From Martensiomyces pterosporus (Eukaryota > Kickxellomycota > Kickxellomycetes > Kickxellales > Kickxellaceae), in assembly GCA_025201845.1 (NCBI GenBank), contig MU603985.1, forward strand, positions 44,385 through 108,384: 64,000 nt of DNA, written 5' to 3'. Each line of letters opens with the position of its first letter. The stretch's first letter is position 1. A program made the position numbers and the translations under genes. The notes beneath the pieces were generated by a model. It was not told the DNA's origin, did no database searches, and saw only the letters and a program-made list of their open reading frames with translations. Shown one piece after another: positions 12,269 through 21,600 of this stretch.

Positions 12269-12659
12269 GTCGTGTGTCTTGGGTGCCCCTACCAAGTGCT
12301 AGCTATAAAAAAGGATAAGAGTGATGCAAAGAGGTGAGGGTACTGCAGCTGAGCAACTGAGCGGCACATACAAAATCGTGCCTGGCTGCTTGGCTGTTTT
12401 TTTTTTTTTTTGCTGTGCATTTGGTTTTTCTGCTGTGAAAATTTTGATCAATTGCATTGATTTGATCAGCTGCTCGCCTTTGTTGTGGCTGCGCGCAGCT
12501 GCCACTTGGTGGCCTAAGAGTAAACAAATACCTTCGGCAGGGGGGACGTGCCATGGCTCACCGCCCATCTCTCTTTATCTCCTTCCACAGCTCCTCAGCC
12601 AAAAGCCACTCTTCACATATAGTCCCGCAGCCCAAGGGCAAACAAGCAATCAGCACTCA
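12269..12659. promoter_or_regulatory. Bidirectional DBP10/RFC3 promoter with poly(dA:dT) tract
   Basis: 391 bp separate two divergent start codons. A run of 15 T residues (12397-12411) is a likely nucleosome-excluding element. Two copies of TTGATCA lie close together at about 12445-12468. The regulatory role is inferred from position and composition only. Confidence 0.6.
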
Positions 12660-13724
12660 ATGGTTGAAGCAATGGAAATCGACAAGGCGCAGCAGCCTTC
12701 TTTGACAACTGGCAGCGGCAAGGGAAAGCAGGCAGAGACCGCAGCTGAAGGCGGTTCTGACAGCCTTCCGTGGGTGGAGAAGTACCGGCCAAGCTCTCTG
12801 GACGAACTCGTGTCACAAAGCGACATTGTGGACACCCTGCAGCGGTTCATCGACGACGGCAGGCTCCCCCACCTGCTGTTCTACGGTCCTCCCGGTACAG
12901 GAAAGACCACAACCATTCTAGCCATCGCCAGGAAGCTCTACGGCAAGAGCATGAGCAACATGGTGCTTGAGCTCAATGCGTCCGACGACCGAGGCATCGA
13001 CGTGATCCGCGACCAAATCAAGACGTTCGCCAGCACGCGGACAGTGTTCAGCTCGGGGCTGAAGCTCGTGGTGTTGGACGAGGCAGATGCCATGACCACT
13101 CCGGCGCAGGCAGCACTGCGCCGTGTGATTGAGAAGTACACGAAGAACGTGCGGTTTTGCATCATCTGCAACTACGTCAGCAAGATCATCCCGGCTGTGC
13201 AGTCGCGGTGCACTAGATTTAGGTTTGCGCCATTGAAGCTCTCGGACATCAACAGCCGCCTGGACATGATTGTTGAGAAGGAGGGCGTCGACATCTCGGA
13301 TGAGGGCAAGAGCGCGCTCATCAAGCTCTCGGCTGGTGACATGCGTCGCGTTCTGAATGTTCTGCAGGCGTGCCATGCGGCGTATCCAAGGATTGATGGC
13401 GGGGAGGTGTATGCGTGCACTGGACAGCCCAGCCCGGACGACATCAAGCGGGTCGTCGACTGGATGCTCAACGACGATTTCCACACGGCGTCATCCAATA
13501 TCGTTGCGCTGAAGCGCGATAAGGGTCTGGCGCTCCAGGACATTATCACAGAGCTCACGCCGTTTGTGAACAACATTGACTTTCCGCCCGCCACTCGCAT
13601 CTATCTGCTGGAGCAGCTGGCCGAGATTGAGAGCCACATGTCGGTGGGCGCAACGGAGAAGATCCAGCTCTCTGCCCTTGTTGGCGCCTTCAAAATCGCC
13701 GTTGAGATTGCTGGCAAGGCGTAA
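12660..13724 (+). CDS. RFC3: Replication factor C small subunit Rfc3 (human RFC5 type)
   Basis: A single exon of 354 residues, the usual size for a small clamp-loader subunit. After a short Gln/Ser-rich leader comes the RFC box (LPWVEKYRP), Walker A FYGPPGTGKTTT near 75-85, ELNASDDRGID, Walker B VVLDEADAM, and the arginine-finger SRC motif within QSRCTRFRF. The C-terminal collar domain is intact. The phrase STRTVFSSGLKLVVLDEADA and the VYACTGQP segment match the yeast Rfc3/human RFC5 group rather than Rfc2 or Rfc4. RFC loads PCNA on primed DNA in replication and repair. The frame stays open well upstream, but that part spans the poly-T promoter tract. The ATG at 12660 (or 12672) is therefore preferred. 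Confidence 0.93.
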   Translation: MVEAMEIDKAQQPSLTTGSGKGKQAETAAEGGSDSLPWVEKYRPSSLDELVSQSDIVDTLQRFIDDGRLPHLLFYGPPGTGKTTTILAIARKLYGKSMSNMVLELNASDDRGIDVIRDQIKTFASTRTVFSSGLKLVVLDEADAMTTPAQAALRRVIEKYTKNVRFCIICNYVSKIIPAVQSRCTRFRFAPLKLSDINSRLDMIVEKEGVDISDEGKSALIKLSAGDMRRVLNVLQACHAAYPRIDGGEVYACTGQPSPDDIKRVVDWMLNDDFHTASSNIVALKRDKGLALQDIITELTPFVNNIDFPPATRIYLLEQLAEIESHMSVGATEKIQLSALVGAFKIAVEIAGKA

Positions 13725-14843
13725 TGCGGCCATAGGGGCTGTGTTTCTCGCGTTCTGGCTGCTTGGAACAGCCATAGGCATTATTATTTCATCTTGCTCT
13801 CTCGTCTGAGTGCGCGCAGAAACAGGACATTCCTAGGCTACTCTTTGCAATACAAGCCCTGCGAGTTGCTACTGCGATCCAAATAATTTTCTCAATAAGA
13901 CACGAATTCTCTTCACACCCACCTGTCCTCCCCGCATTGCCAGCATCGGCCAGTAGTAACATACTATGTCCTTGCAAATGTGGTGGAATGCATATTTGCC
14001 TTGCTACATATTTGTTCATGTGCAGCCCTGACGTGGCTGCGTTGCAAAAGGAAAAGCTTAATTGCCCTTGACATGCGTTCTCCTCGCTCCTTTTCAGCTC
14101 GCCACTCTCTTACGCTCGCCTAATCGTGTCTTTCAAAGCAACAATGGCCCGGTGCTCAAAATCCAATTGTGCCCGACGGCTAGCATGGCCCCACGACAAA
14201 AGAGCCAGGAGCAGCAGCCGCTGCAAGGAAAACATAGCTCCCGCAAGCCCTTGGCCAGCACCGCAAGCTACAGCAGGAGCAAGGACAATAGGAAGCTCGC
14301 TGCACGTGACAATGGCGATGAAGAGGAGCAAAGCTACCACAACGAAGGCGGCGTGCTTACATAGGCGGATTCACAGGCGCTTGCCGCTGCAGCACCTGGA
14401 CATCCAGGCCCTCAAGTTTGGTATTCGGATAATAGTGCTTGAGAGCAAGGGATCCAGCTGGAGATAGCCATGTCGTGCTCGCCATTGTTTAGCTGTTCTC
14501 TAAACCTCGGTGCATGGATGGTGGTGACAATACAACAATCACAAGCAAACCTATATTGTAATGGATGTGCGTTTGAACAATGGCGCGCTGGTGTGTGATT
14601 TGAAGGAGAGGATTAGGTTGGCAGGCCAAGCAGGCGAGGCAGCTCAGCAGCTGCCCCCGCCTTTGCTGCTTGAATCAGCTCGAGAGTGCGGGAGGAGATA
14701 ATGCAGCTTACGCCCCGCAAACAGCCATGGCAGGCGCCAATCATCCATAAAAATCGCCCCACCAGTTTTTTCTTCTCTTCACCTCACCTACCTCCACCTC
14801 CACCTTCTTTTCTACACAGAAACACTATCGCTATCACTGAGCT
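13725..14843. other. Intergenic with possible small unidentified ORF
   Basis: 1.1 kb between RFC3 and ECM15. Two overlapping plus-strand frames lie at about 14062-14364 and 14126-14467. One contains a 59-codon stretch from the ATG at 14185 (MAPRQKSQEQQ...) that is hydrophilic and Ser/Lys/Gln-rich; the other starts MARCSKSN at 14144. Neither matches a family I know, and no convincing intron links them. The last 100 bases are pyrimidine-rich and look like the ECM15 promoter. Confidence 0.3.
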
Positions 14844-15155
14844 ATGTACGTCAGCGGTGAGATCCAGATGGTGCCCATTGGGCCCGACGTCTCGTTCACA
14901 AAATACATCGCCAAGGTCAAGACCATTATCGAGGACTCGGGGCTCCAGCACACCATGCATGATTCGGGCACCAATTTCCAGGGCGAGTATGCTCTCGTTT
15001 CCCGTGTTGTCGAGGAGTGCATGCAGTCGGTCCTCGATAACGGCGCCCCCCGCGTCATCTGCTATCTGAAGCTCGGCACACGTACCGATAAGGACTATGC
15101 CACGGAGCTGTCTGCCGCCGAAAAGGTCAAGCGCTACCTCGAGGAAGCCAAGTAG
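14844..15155 (+). CDS. ECM15: MTH1187/UPF0045 family thiamine-binding-like protein (Ecm15)
   Basis: A complete single-exon protein of 103 residues, the normal size of this family. Its shape is a ferredoxin-like fold opening with a beta strand ending in VPIGPDVSFTKYIAKV, then GLQHTMHDSGTNFQGEY, then a C-terminal helix region (ERV-like VVEECMQSVLD). The conserved HxMxxxGTxxEG-like segment is seen as TMHDSGTNFQGEY. Yeast Ecm15 and archaeal MTH1187 are relatives; family members bind thiamine-like ligands as tetramers, and the cellular role is unsettled. The ATG is preceded by a long C/T-rich leader. It runs convergent with CAX4. Confidence 0.88.
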   Translation: MYVSGEIQMVPIGPDVSFTKYIAKVKTIIEDSGLQHTMHDSGTNFQGEYALVSRVVEECMQSVLDNGAPRVICYLKLGTRTDKDYATELSAAEKVKRYLEEAK

Positions 15156-15284
15156 CACACACTGTAGCAACACTTTTCTTCGTAGTTTTTTTTATATATA
15201 TATGGTGGCAGAGATGAGTAAATAGCACCATGCAAAGCAGTATGGCCTGTTTCTAAGGTAAACTCTGGCTGCGGCTTCTTGCAG

Positions 15285-15947
15285 CTACTCTCGCTTGCTC
15301 TTCTGTGCTCCCTGCGACAAGTTGTACTCTGCGCGCGCAATATCTGGAACTCCTCTGGAGTCACGGATCATCAGCCATTTGCAAGCCTGCGTGTTCAGCA
15401 CCGCCTCAACAGCGCCGCTCCTGTACACAACAAACTCCGTGACTGCGTACCACGCGCAGCCAGTGGCCAGTCCAATCGCCGATCCCGCCAGCACCTGCGG
15501 AACGGTGTGGTACTGCAGGTACACGCGCGAAACAACCACCAGGATGCCCAAGACTAGAGCGCCCAGCTGCACAGCACGCCGATGCACAGCATTGGCAGTG
15601 ACTTTGGTCTCAAGGTACAGCGCGGTGTACGAGATAAAGAACCCCATGAACTGCGAGTGGCTTGACGGCATGCCGTATCCGTCGCCGAGCTCGAAATGCG
15701 GCCGGTCTTCTTGAATCACCTCCTTCAGCACGAGGTTGAATGCCTCGTTCAGCAGCTGCCCGATGAGGAGCAGGACACCGGCAACCTCGCGTCGGCTGAG
15801 CACTATCGTCGTCTCCATCACTATGAAGAAGATTGGGAAGAGGCTGATGAGCGCAAGGAACATCCCAATGGGGTCGCCTGCCTGGTACTGAAAGTGCGTC
15901 AGACTGAACGACTTTAGCTGGCTAGTATCGATTGCGCCCGCGTCCAT
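15285..15947 (-). CDS. CAX4: Dolichyldiphosphatase (PAP2 family, Cax4/DOLPP1)
   Basis: A 220-residue single-exon membrane protein, matching the 230-240 residues usual for Cax4. It has several hydrophobic segments (IGMFLALISLFPIFFIVMET, GVLLLIGQLL, LGALVLGILVVV). The PAP2 phosphatase motifs are present: KEVIQEDRP, MPSSHSQ and SRVYLQYHTVPQV. The enzyme removes a phosphate from dolichyl pyrophosphate on the lumenal side of the endoplasmic reticulum, recycling the lipid carrier for N-glycosylation. The third motif has Gln where generic PAP2 enzymes have Asp, which I recall as normal for this subfamily. The start ATG at 15947 gives the short lumenal N-terminus expected. Confidence 0.92.
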   Translation of the reverse strand: MDAGAIDTSQLKSFSLTHFQYQAGDPIGMFLALISLFPIFFIVMETTIVLSRREVAGVLLLIGQLLNEAFNLVLKEVIQEDRPHFELGDGYGMPSSHSQFMGFFISYTALYLETKVTANAVHRRAVQLGALVLGILVVVSRVYLQYHTVPQVLAGSAIGLATGCAWYAVTEFVVYRSGAVEAVLNTQACKWLMIRDSRGVPDIARAEYNLSQGAQKSKRE

Positions 15948-16262
15948 TGCTTCAAGCAGCTGGTGTTATTACAGGAGGTAGCGTTAAGAAAGAGGCAGAG
16001 ACTGTGACATGCCTGGCGCTCTATGTCGCCAGCACCTCCGGCGATCTTTGTGGGTAGACCGAATAAAGCAAAGTATGGAGAGCAGAGCAGCACCCACCAG
16101 AATGCCGCCTCCTCATACTGAGCGCTGTCCGCATTTACACATGCAGCACCTGCAAATAGACGGAAGGCGATGTGGTCGATAGGTAAGCATTGGTTTTATT
16201 TGAGCACACTCGCGAGGAAAGCATAGTAGAGCAAGCACTGAGAGATCCCAAAGAAAAGCAAT
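15948..16262. other. Short intergenic between RPL11 and CAX4
   Basis: 315 bp holding the RPL11 3' UTR and the CAX4 promoter, both on the minus strand. I see no other feature. Confidence 0.6.
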
Positions 16263-17600
16263 TTACTTGTTGTGGATGATACCGTCGTACTACAAATGCG
16301 AAGGAGGAGCAACATGTTGGACAACAGAGTGGCAGGAGTTAGATACGCGTTTCCGAAACAGCGGCATACAACAGCAAACAGCAAACAGCAAACATGCACA
16401 CATCCAAAAATAGGGACTGCTTACCTTCTGCTTGAACCACTGGGCAGTCTCCTCCTTGGTGATGCGGTGGGAGAAGCCAACACGGTTGCGGCAGTGCTTG
16501 CGGCGGGCAACACGGAAGCCAGGGCGACCCATGACAACGTAGAAGTCCATACCGTAGATACCGATGCTGGGGTCGTACTTGATGCCAAGATCGATGTGCT
16601 CCTGGATACCGAAACCGAAGTTACCGGTGGCAGAGAAGTTGCGGGCGCGAAGCTCGTACTCCTTGACCTTGAGGCCACGCTCGAGGATCTCCTCGGCCTT
16701 GGGGCCACGGACGGTGACGTGGCAGGCAATCTTTTCGTTACGGCGGATACCGAAGGTACGGACAGTGTAACGGGCCTTGGAGTAGACGGGGGTCTGACCA
16801 GTGAGCTGCTCGAGCACCTTGGCGGCACGAGTCAGACGATCGCCCGACTCACCGACCGAGATGTTAAGGACGAGCTTGTCGATGTTGAGCTCGCGCATGG
16901 GGTTGGCGGCCTTCGAGTTAGCTTGCTCAGCAGACTACACAGCGGGCAGAAACACAGTGCGCGTATTGTCCACAGCAGAAATCCGCCCAAGTTCAAAAGC
17001 GGTCCCACACCGGATTCGCGTTCGCCAACCAGCAATAAATAGCCGAAGCGAAAGCCAAGCGCGATTCCATTCCACGCCACGTTGAACCGAGGTACGCAGA
17101 AAACGCACGCGCCCATGCAAGCCCGCCGAATGTACAAGGGAGGACAAGACAAACCACAAAAAAAGAAAAGGTGTAGTTAGTAAGGCTGCCAACTAGTGTA
17201 GCTTCTTCAAGCACAGCACAGGTGCTCAGCAGCAGGGCTCCCAGCAGAACGGCCAGCGAATATCCTCGTCCACCACGGCGCGCATGCCGATTTACGCCCG
17301 CAGATTCCCACACATCGCATACTAGTGTGCGCATGCGGGGAAATTCGAAATGGGCTGAAACAGCAGATAGCCTCCGCGCTGGCGCTCAAACGACAAGCTG
17401 CATCCATTAACGTAGCTCTATCCAACGCAGCATCCAACCGCTCCAGCCCTCATATTGCGGATGCATAAATAAATGCGCGCTGCTCTTTCGCCGCCGAATC
17501 CATTGCTGTACTGCTGCCCTGCTGATGCCGATGCTGCTGTTGCCGTCGCATTGGATGCGCAGGTGCATCCATTATTTTTGCAACAGCGCTCACATACCAT
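16263..17600 (-). CDS. RPL11: 60S ribosomal protein L11 (uL5)
   Basis: Proposed exons on the minus strand are 17600-17598, 16934-16425 and 16289-16263, giving 179 residues (yeast 174, human 178). The middle exon carries nearly the whole protein: [49 protein letters not shown] and [18 protein letters not shown]. The last exon adds only YDGIIHNK and the stop, after a 135-bp intron (GTAAGC...TTGTAG). Upstream of [10 protein letters not shown] the frame is closed by a TAG that is itself a good acceptor. The only ATG directly followed by GT in the upstream region is ATG|GTATGT at 17600, so the initiator codon would form exon 1 alone, with a 663-bp intron. Exons 2 and 3 are certain; exon 1 is inferred. 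uL5 binds 5S rRNA in the central protuberance of the 60S subunit. Confidence 0.85.
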
Positions 17601-17900
17601 CTTTGAATATTTACGCCTAATGGGGTTGAAAGGAGGATCTAACGGCTGCGTGTGTGCGCCTTGCGATTTTGCGTTATTACCAGCTGGCCCTCCAAGCTTG
17701 CTGCTGGCAGCCAGTCTTGCATATTTTAGCGCACTGCCGAGGGAGTGCAGTTAGCGATTGCTGATCACTGTGATCCGATTCTTGATCCGTGGCCATAAGT
17801 GTGATCACCGAATGCAACCCCACCACATAGCGCGGCGTGTGCTTCAGGCTCTTTGTGCAGGGCTTGGCCCACAAACACAGGACACTTGAAGGTTTACGCC
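17601..17900. promoter_or_regulatory. Divergent RPL11 / acetyltransferase promoter
   Basis: 300 bp between the inferred RPL11 initiator codon and the acetyltransferase ATG. The sequence contains TGATCACTGTGATCC and a nearby second TGATCAC (about 17762-17808). No factor site is assigned with confidence. Confidence 0.45.
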
Positions 17901-18525
17901 ATGGAGTTGACGGCTTCCGATCTCGCATTCAGGATTCTGCGCTCAGAAGACGAGGTGCGCCAGGCATACCCACTCGAGGTTGCCGGGTACTCCGAGGATG
18001 AGGCAGCCAGCTTGGACGGAATGCTCTACCGCTTCCGCCACGCGCGGCACCTGTTTCTGGGCGCCTTTGACAAGACAGGCGCCATTGTTGGATACATAAT
18101 GTCCACTCAAGCAGCAGCGCCGCTAGTGACGCATGAGTCCATGTCCACCCACGATCCAAGTGGAACAACTGTCTGCGTGCATTCGGTCTGCGTGGATCAG
18201 AGGTGGCAAGGCAAGGGCGTGGCATCCAAGCTGCTCAGGCTGTATACAGAGCTGATCCGCGAGCACAACTCTGGCTCTTCAACAGCAATCAGGCGCATTG
18301 CAATGCTCTCTCGCGCGAACCTTGTCCCCTTTTACGAGCGTGCGGGGTACAAGTGTCTGGGCCAGTCGAGCGTTGTTCATGGTAAGCGCTCCACATGCAA
18401 TAGTCTGTGGCTCGTACCGCGATGAAAAGAGGTGTTCTGCACTGTCGCTAACATGACTCTAATTCACATTTGGGTGCTGAAGTGTAGGCGACGAAAAGTG
18501 GTACGACTGCGTCATTGATTTGTAG
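17901..18525 (+). CDS. GNAT acetyltransferase, AANAT/Paa1-like (arylalkylamine or polyamine)
   Basis: Exons 17901-18381 and 18488-18525 give 172 residues. The intron (GTAAGC...GTGTAG, 106 bp) splits a Gly codon, and the short second exon supplies DEKWYDCVIDL and the stop. GNAT motif A is visible as VCVDQRWQGKGVASKLL (Q/R-x-x-G-x-G/A), followed by LSRANLVPFYERAGYKCLG, the motif B region. The ending V-HG-x-x-x-W-x-D matches the arylalkylamine N-acetyltransferase group, which includes yeast polyamine acetyltransferase Paa1. Such enzymes move acetyl from acetyl-CoA to amines such as spermine, tryptamine or serotonin. The substrate here is not determined. Without splicing the frame would run into a divergent tail, so the intron model is preferred. 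Confidence 0.85.
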
Positions 18526-18604
18526 CCACAGCAGATATCTAGACACTCGAAAGAGGGATTCTCATTGTATGAACCGACAAAGAAAAAAATAAAACCCAGT
18601 GTAG

Positions 18605-21600
18605 CTACTGCAATGCCTCCCTGATCCCAGAAACGGCCTTTGCAGCACTCGACGCATTGATCGCCAAGGCGCGACCAGCGACCTCTGTAAACTCCCTGCG
18701 CGAACAAGTATCCCACGGAGTCTCAAAGCAGCAAGAGAACAGAGAGTCAACACAGGCGCGGTAGTTCTCGCATACGCTGCCCAGGCTGGCGTACAAATCG
18801 CCACCTACAAGTCTATCGTTGACCGTGCACTCGGTGACAACGTCGGCACGGAACAGAGACTCAGAGAATTGCGCCTTGGAAGTCGCAGCAATCGAGCACG
18901 CGTCGTAGCAGAGCTTGATCTTCAGGCTTTTGCCACGCTGCGCCGTCGCTGCTGGTTGCGAGCCGAGTTGACGGTCGATGGCCGGTTCCAAGCAGCGAAG
19001 GGCCGCAATCGCGAACCGTGCAATCTGCGCCGACCGCAGTGCGGTGGGCTGCTCGGCACTTGCGTTGCTCTGCATCTGCATGAGCACCTGGGCGGTCTCT
19101 AGCGACGAGCGGACTAGTGCCAAAGCAGGCTTTACCAAGCTCGCCTGCATGGGCTCGATGGTACTGCCCACCGTCTCCAGAGAGCGCGAAAGACCCTCAA
19201 GAACCCGCTGTATGATGCTCATGACCGCGCTCTGTCCTGAAGCACTCGACTGGTTAGGCGACTGAACAACCCAGAACTTGGCATACCTCAGCTCATCGTT
19301 ATCAGATCGCGACAAGGGGAAGTTCATAGTGATGCGGCCTATGAGGCGCATAAACGCGGTCAGATTGGTTATTGCCGCCTGCATTCGCTGGAGCGACGAA
19401 AGAACACTGCCACCACTTGAATCGTCATCAGCTGCAGCCTCAGCCTTTGACAAGCTAGCCGACTCTAGCAGTGCATTCACTTGTAGCGACACCTGTCCGC
19501 GAATCCAGGCAAGTAGCGAAAACTTGTTCCTCGAGACATGCTGTGCAAGGCTCTCCGCATTGTCGGCACTCGTGAGATGGAACAACAGCGCAAACACAGC
19601 CCTGCTGATCAGCACATCGCCAAGCGGGTTGGATGCCAGTGCAAGCATGACGTTGACAAAGTTGTTCCTCCTAAATGTCCCCGCATTCAAGTCAAACGCG
19701 CGCGCTCCATGAGACGCAATGCGAAGCACGTGAACACGCTCTCTGCGAGGGTTGCTGGACGAGCGTAGCACCGAGTGGAGCAGCGGGATTTTGTTCAGCT
19801 TCAGGTAGGGCCGCGAGAGGAGCAGCCTGTTCACTTCGCCAAACATGACATGGTCGGGGTGCATCATGACGTTGATCGAGGTGGCAACGAATAGGGTGGT
19901 GGTGAACGGGATCCGAGGGAACTCGCTCTCGCTGCGGTCAGTGATGGCATTGCGCAGGCTGTCAAACAGAAGCAGATATTGCCGCTGTCCACCGAGTCTC
20001 TCTGCACGGGCGAGCAAGGGATAGAGCCCATCGAGGATGTAGTATGCGAGCTTGCGGAGGCGGGGGTCAGCCGACGAAAGCGCTGCCAGTGCGAGGCCAA
20101 CAGCATTGGACTCGAACAACTTGCGGAAATCGAACGGGAGCTTCGACGAAACGATGGTCCAGAGCCACGGCAGAACAAAATGCGGGTTGTACACTTGGTC
20201 GCTGTCGTACACATCTTGCCCATTGCTCATTGCACCAGCAAGGCCGCTTGCGCTAGAGTCAGACATCACCGAAAGCAGGAGGGAGGCCGGATCAGGGCTG
20301 TCTGCAGCCAGAACGCTGTTGACCGGGAAGTTCAGCACGGTGCGGAATAGCCTGCCGCTGTCGATTGTGAGAACAGCCTGCGAGATGGTCTCCTCGCCAA
20401 CAACGCCCACATCGTTTTCGTTACGCTCAATCAAGTACTGGCAGCGACCAAGTCTCTCCTTGACGTAGGTGCTCGCCGCGCTAGGCCCAAACATCAGCGC
20501 CACACGCTGGATACTTTGCCCAGTTGTAGCTTCGTAGTCGCCGATGACGCGCAGAAGCACGTTGTCGGTAACAGAGCACGTGCCTCCATATGCGCCGATT
20601 AAGCTCTCGAGCTGGTCCAGCGTCAGATAGTCATCCAGCGACGCCGACCACCTCGACAGCGATGGCTTGGCCAAACTCCACAGCCCCGATACGGTCAGCA
20701 CGAGCGAGCTGCGCAAATCGGCCGACCACACACGGTCGCTAAACACACGACAGTCCAGCAAATGCTTCAGCGTTGCAAACCATCTCAAGTCTGAATCAGG
20801 CACCAGACCGTCTATCGATGCGACTGCTTGCATCGCCTGCACAGAGAACGCGATGAATCGGTACACCGGCGCCGGGTAGCGAGTCGCTAGATTCTGAACT
20901 TCACTGCTGGCCATATCAACAGTCGAGCTAAACGACTCGCAGATGGATCTAATGACACCGTCGATGCTCTTGAACCCCCGCTGCAGAGCCTCCAAAGCAT
21001 GCTGCGTCGCCTCGTTCCTTTTGCCGCTGCTGGCTGCGCTAGCACAGTCGGCCTGGCACCGGAGACAGTGCTCCAATGTGCTAGTGATTGTGGCAAGCGC
21101 GTTCCAAGTCGCCTGGCTGGGATCAGTTGATTTGACAAAATCAGACAGCATCTCCTGGCCGAAAGCAATGGTGCTGTGCATCGCGTCATAGAGCAAATCT
21201 GTCTGACCGGGGAAGTTGAGTACGCGCAATGCCTTGGAGCGAAGCGCCTGTGCACGAGCCTCTATCAGAGCTCGATCGCTGCTGTCTGTCAGCTGCGTCC
21301 AAAGTGCCAATGGGTTTGCTGATTCTTCCAGTGCCTGGATGCAGAAGTTGGCCACAAACATCAGGTCGGCGTTTGACGCACGCTCAGACAAAGAGATATC
21401 ATCCTGGCACATTGCAAAGCCATTGCGGCCCAAATTCAGGCAGGACGCACGAACGATGTCGGACAGAGAGGTGCTATCCCAGACAACCAAGCCACGCCCA
21501 TCCACATATGAGCAGGACGAAGCAAGCGTGTGGAGCAGCCAGACAGCAAGGTCAAAGCGCCTGCCCGCCAGCCCACCGCGCATAATCTGGCCATCAGCCC

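Noticed and set aside
12321..12659. N-terminal extension of RFC3
   Set aside because: It is open in frame but encoded by the poly-T promoter tract and absent from the family.
18385..18425. Unspliced C-terminus of the acetyltransferase
   Set aside because: Reading through the donor gives a tail that lacks the family ending; splicing to 18488 restores W-Y-D and closes the frame.
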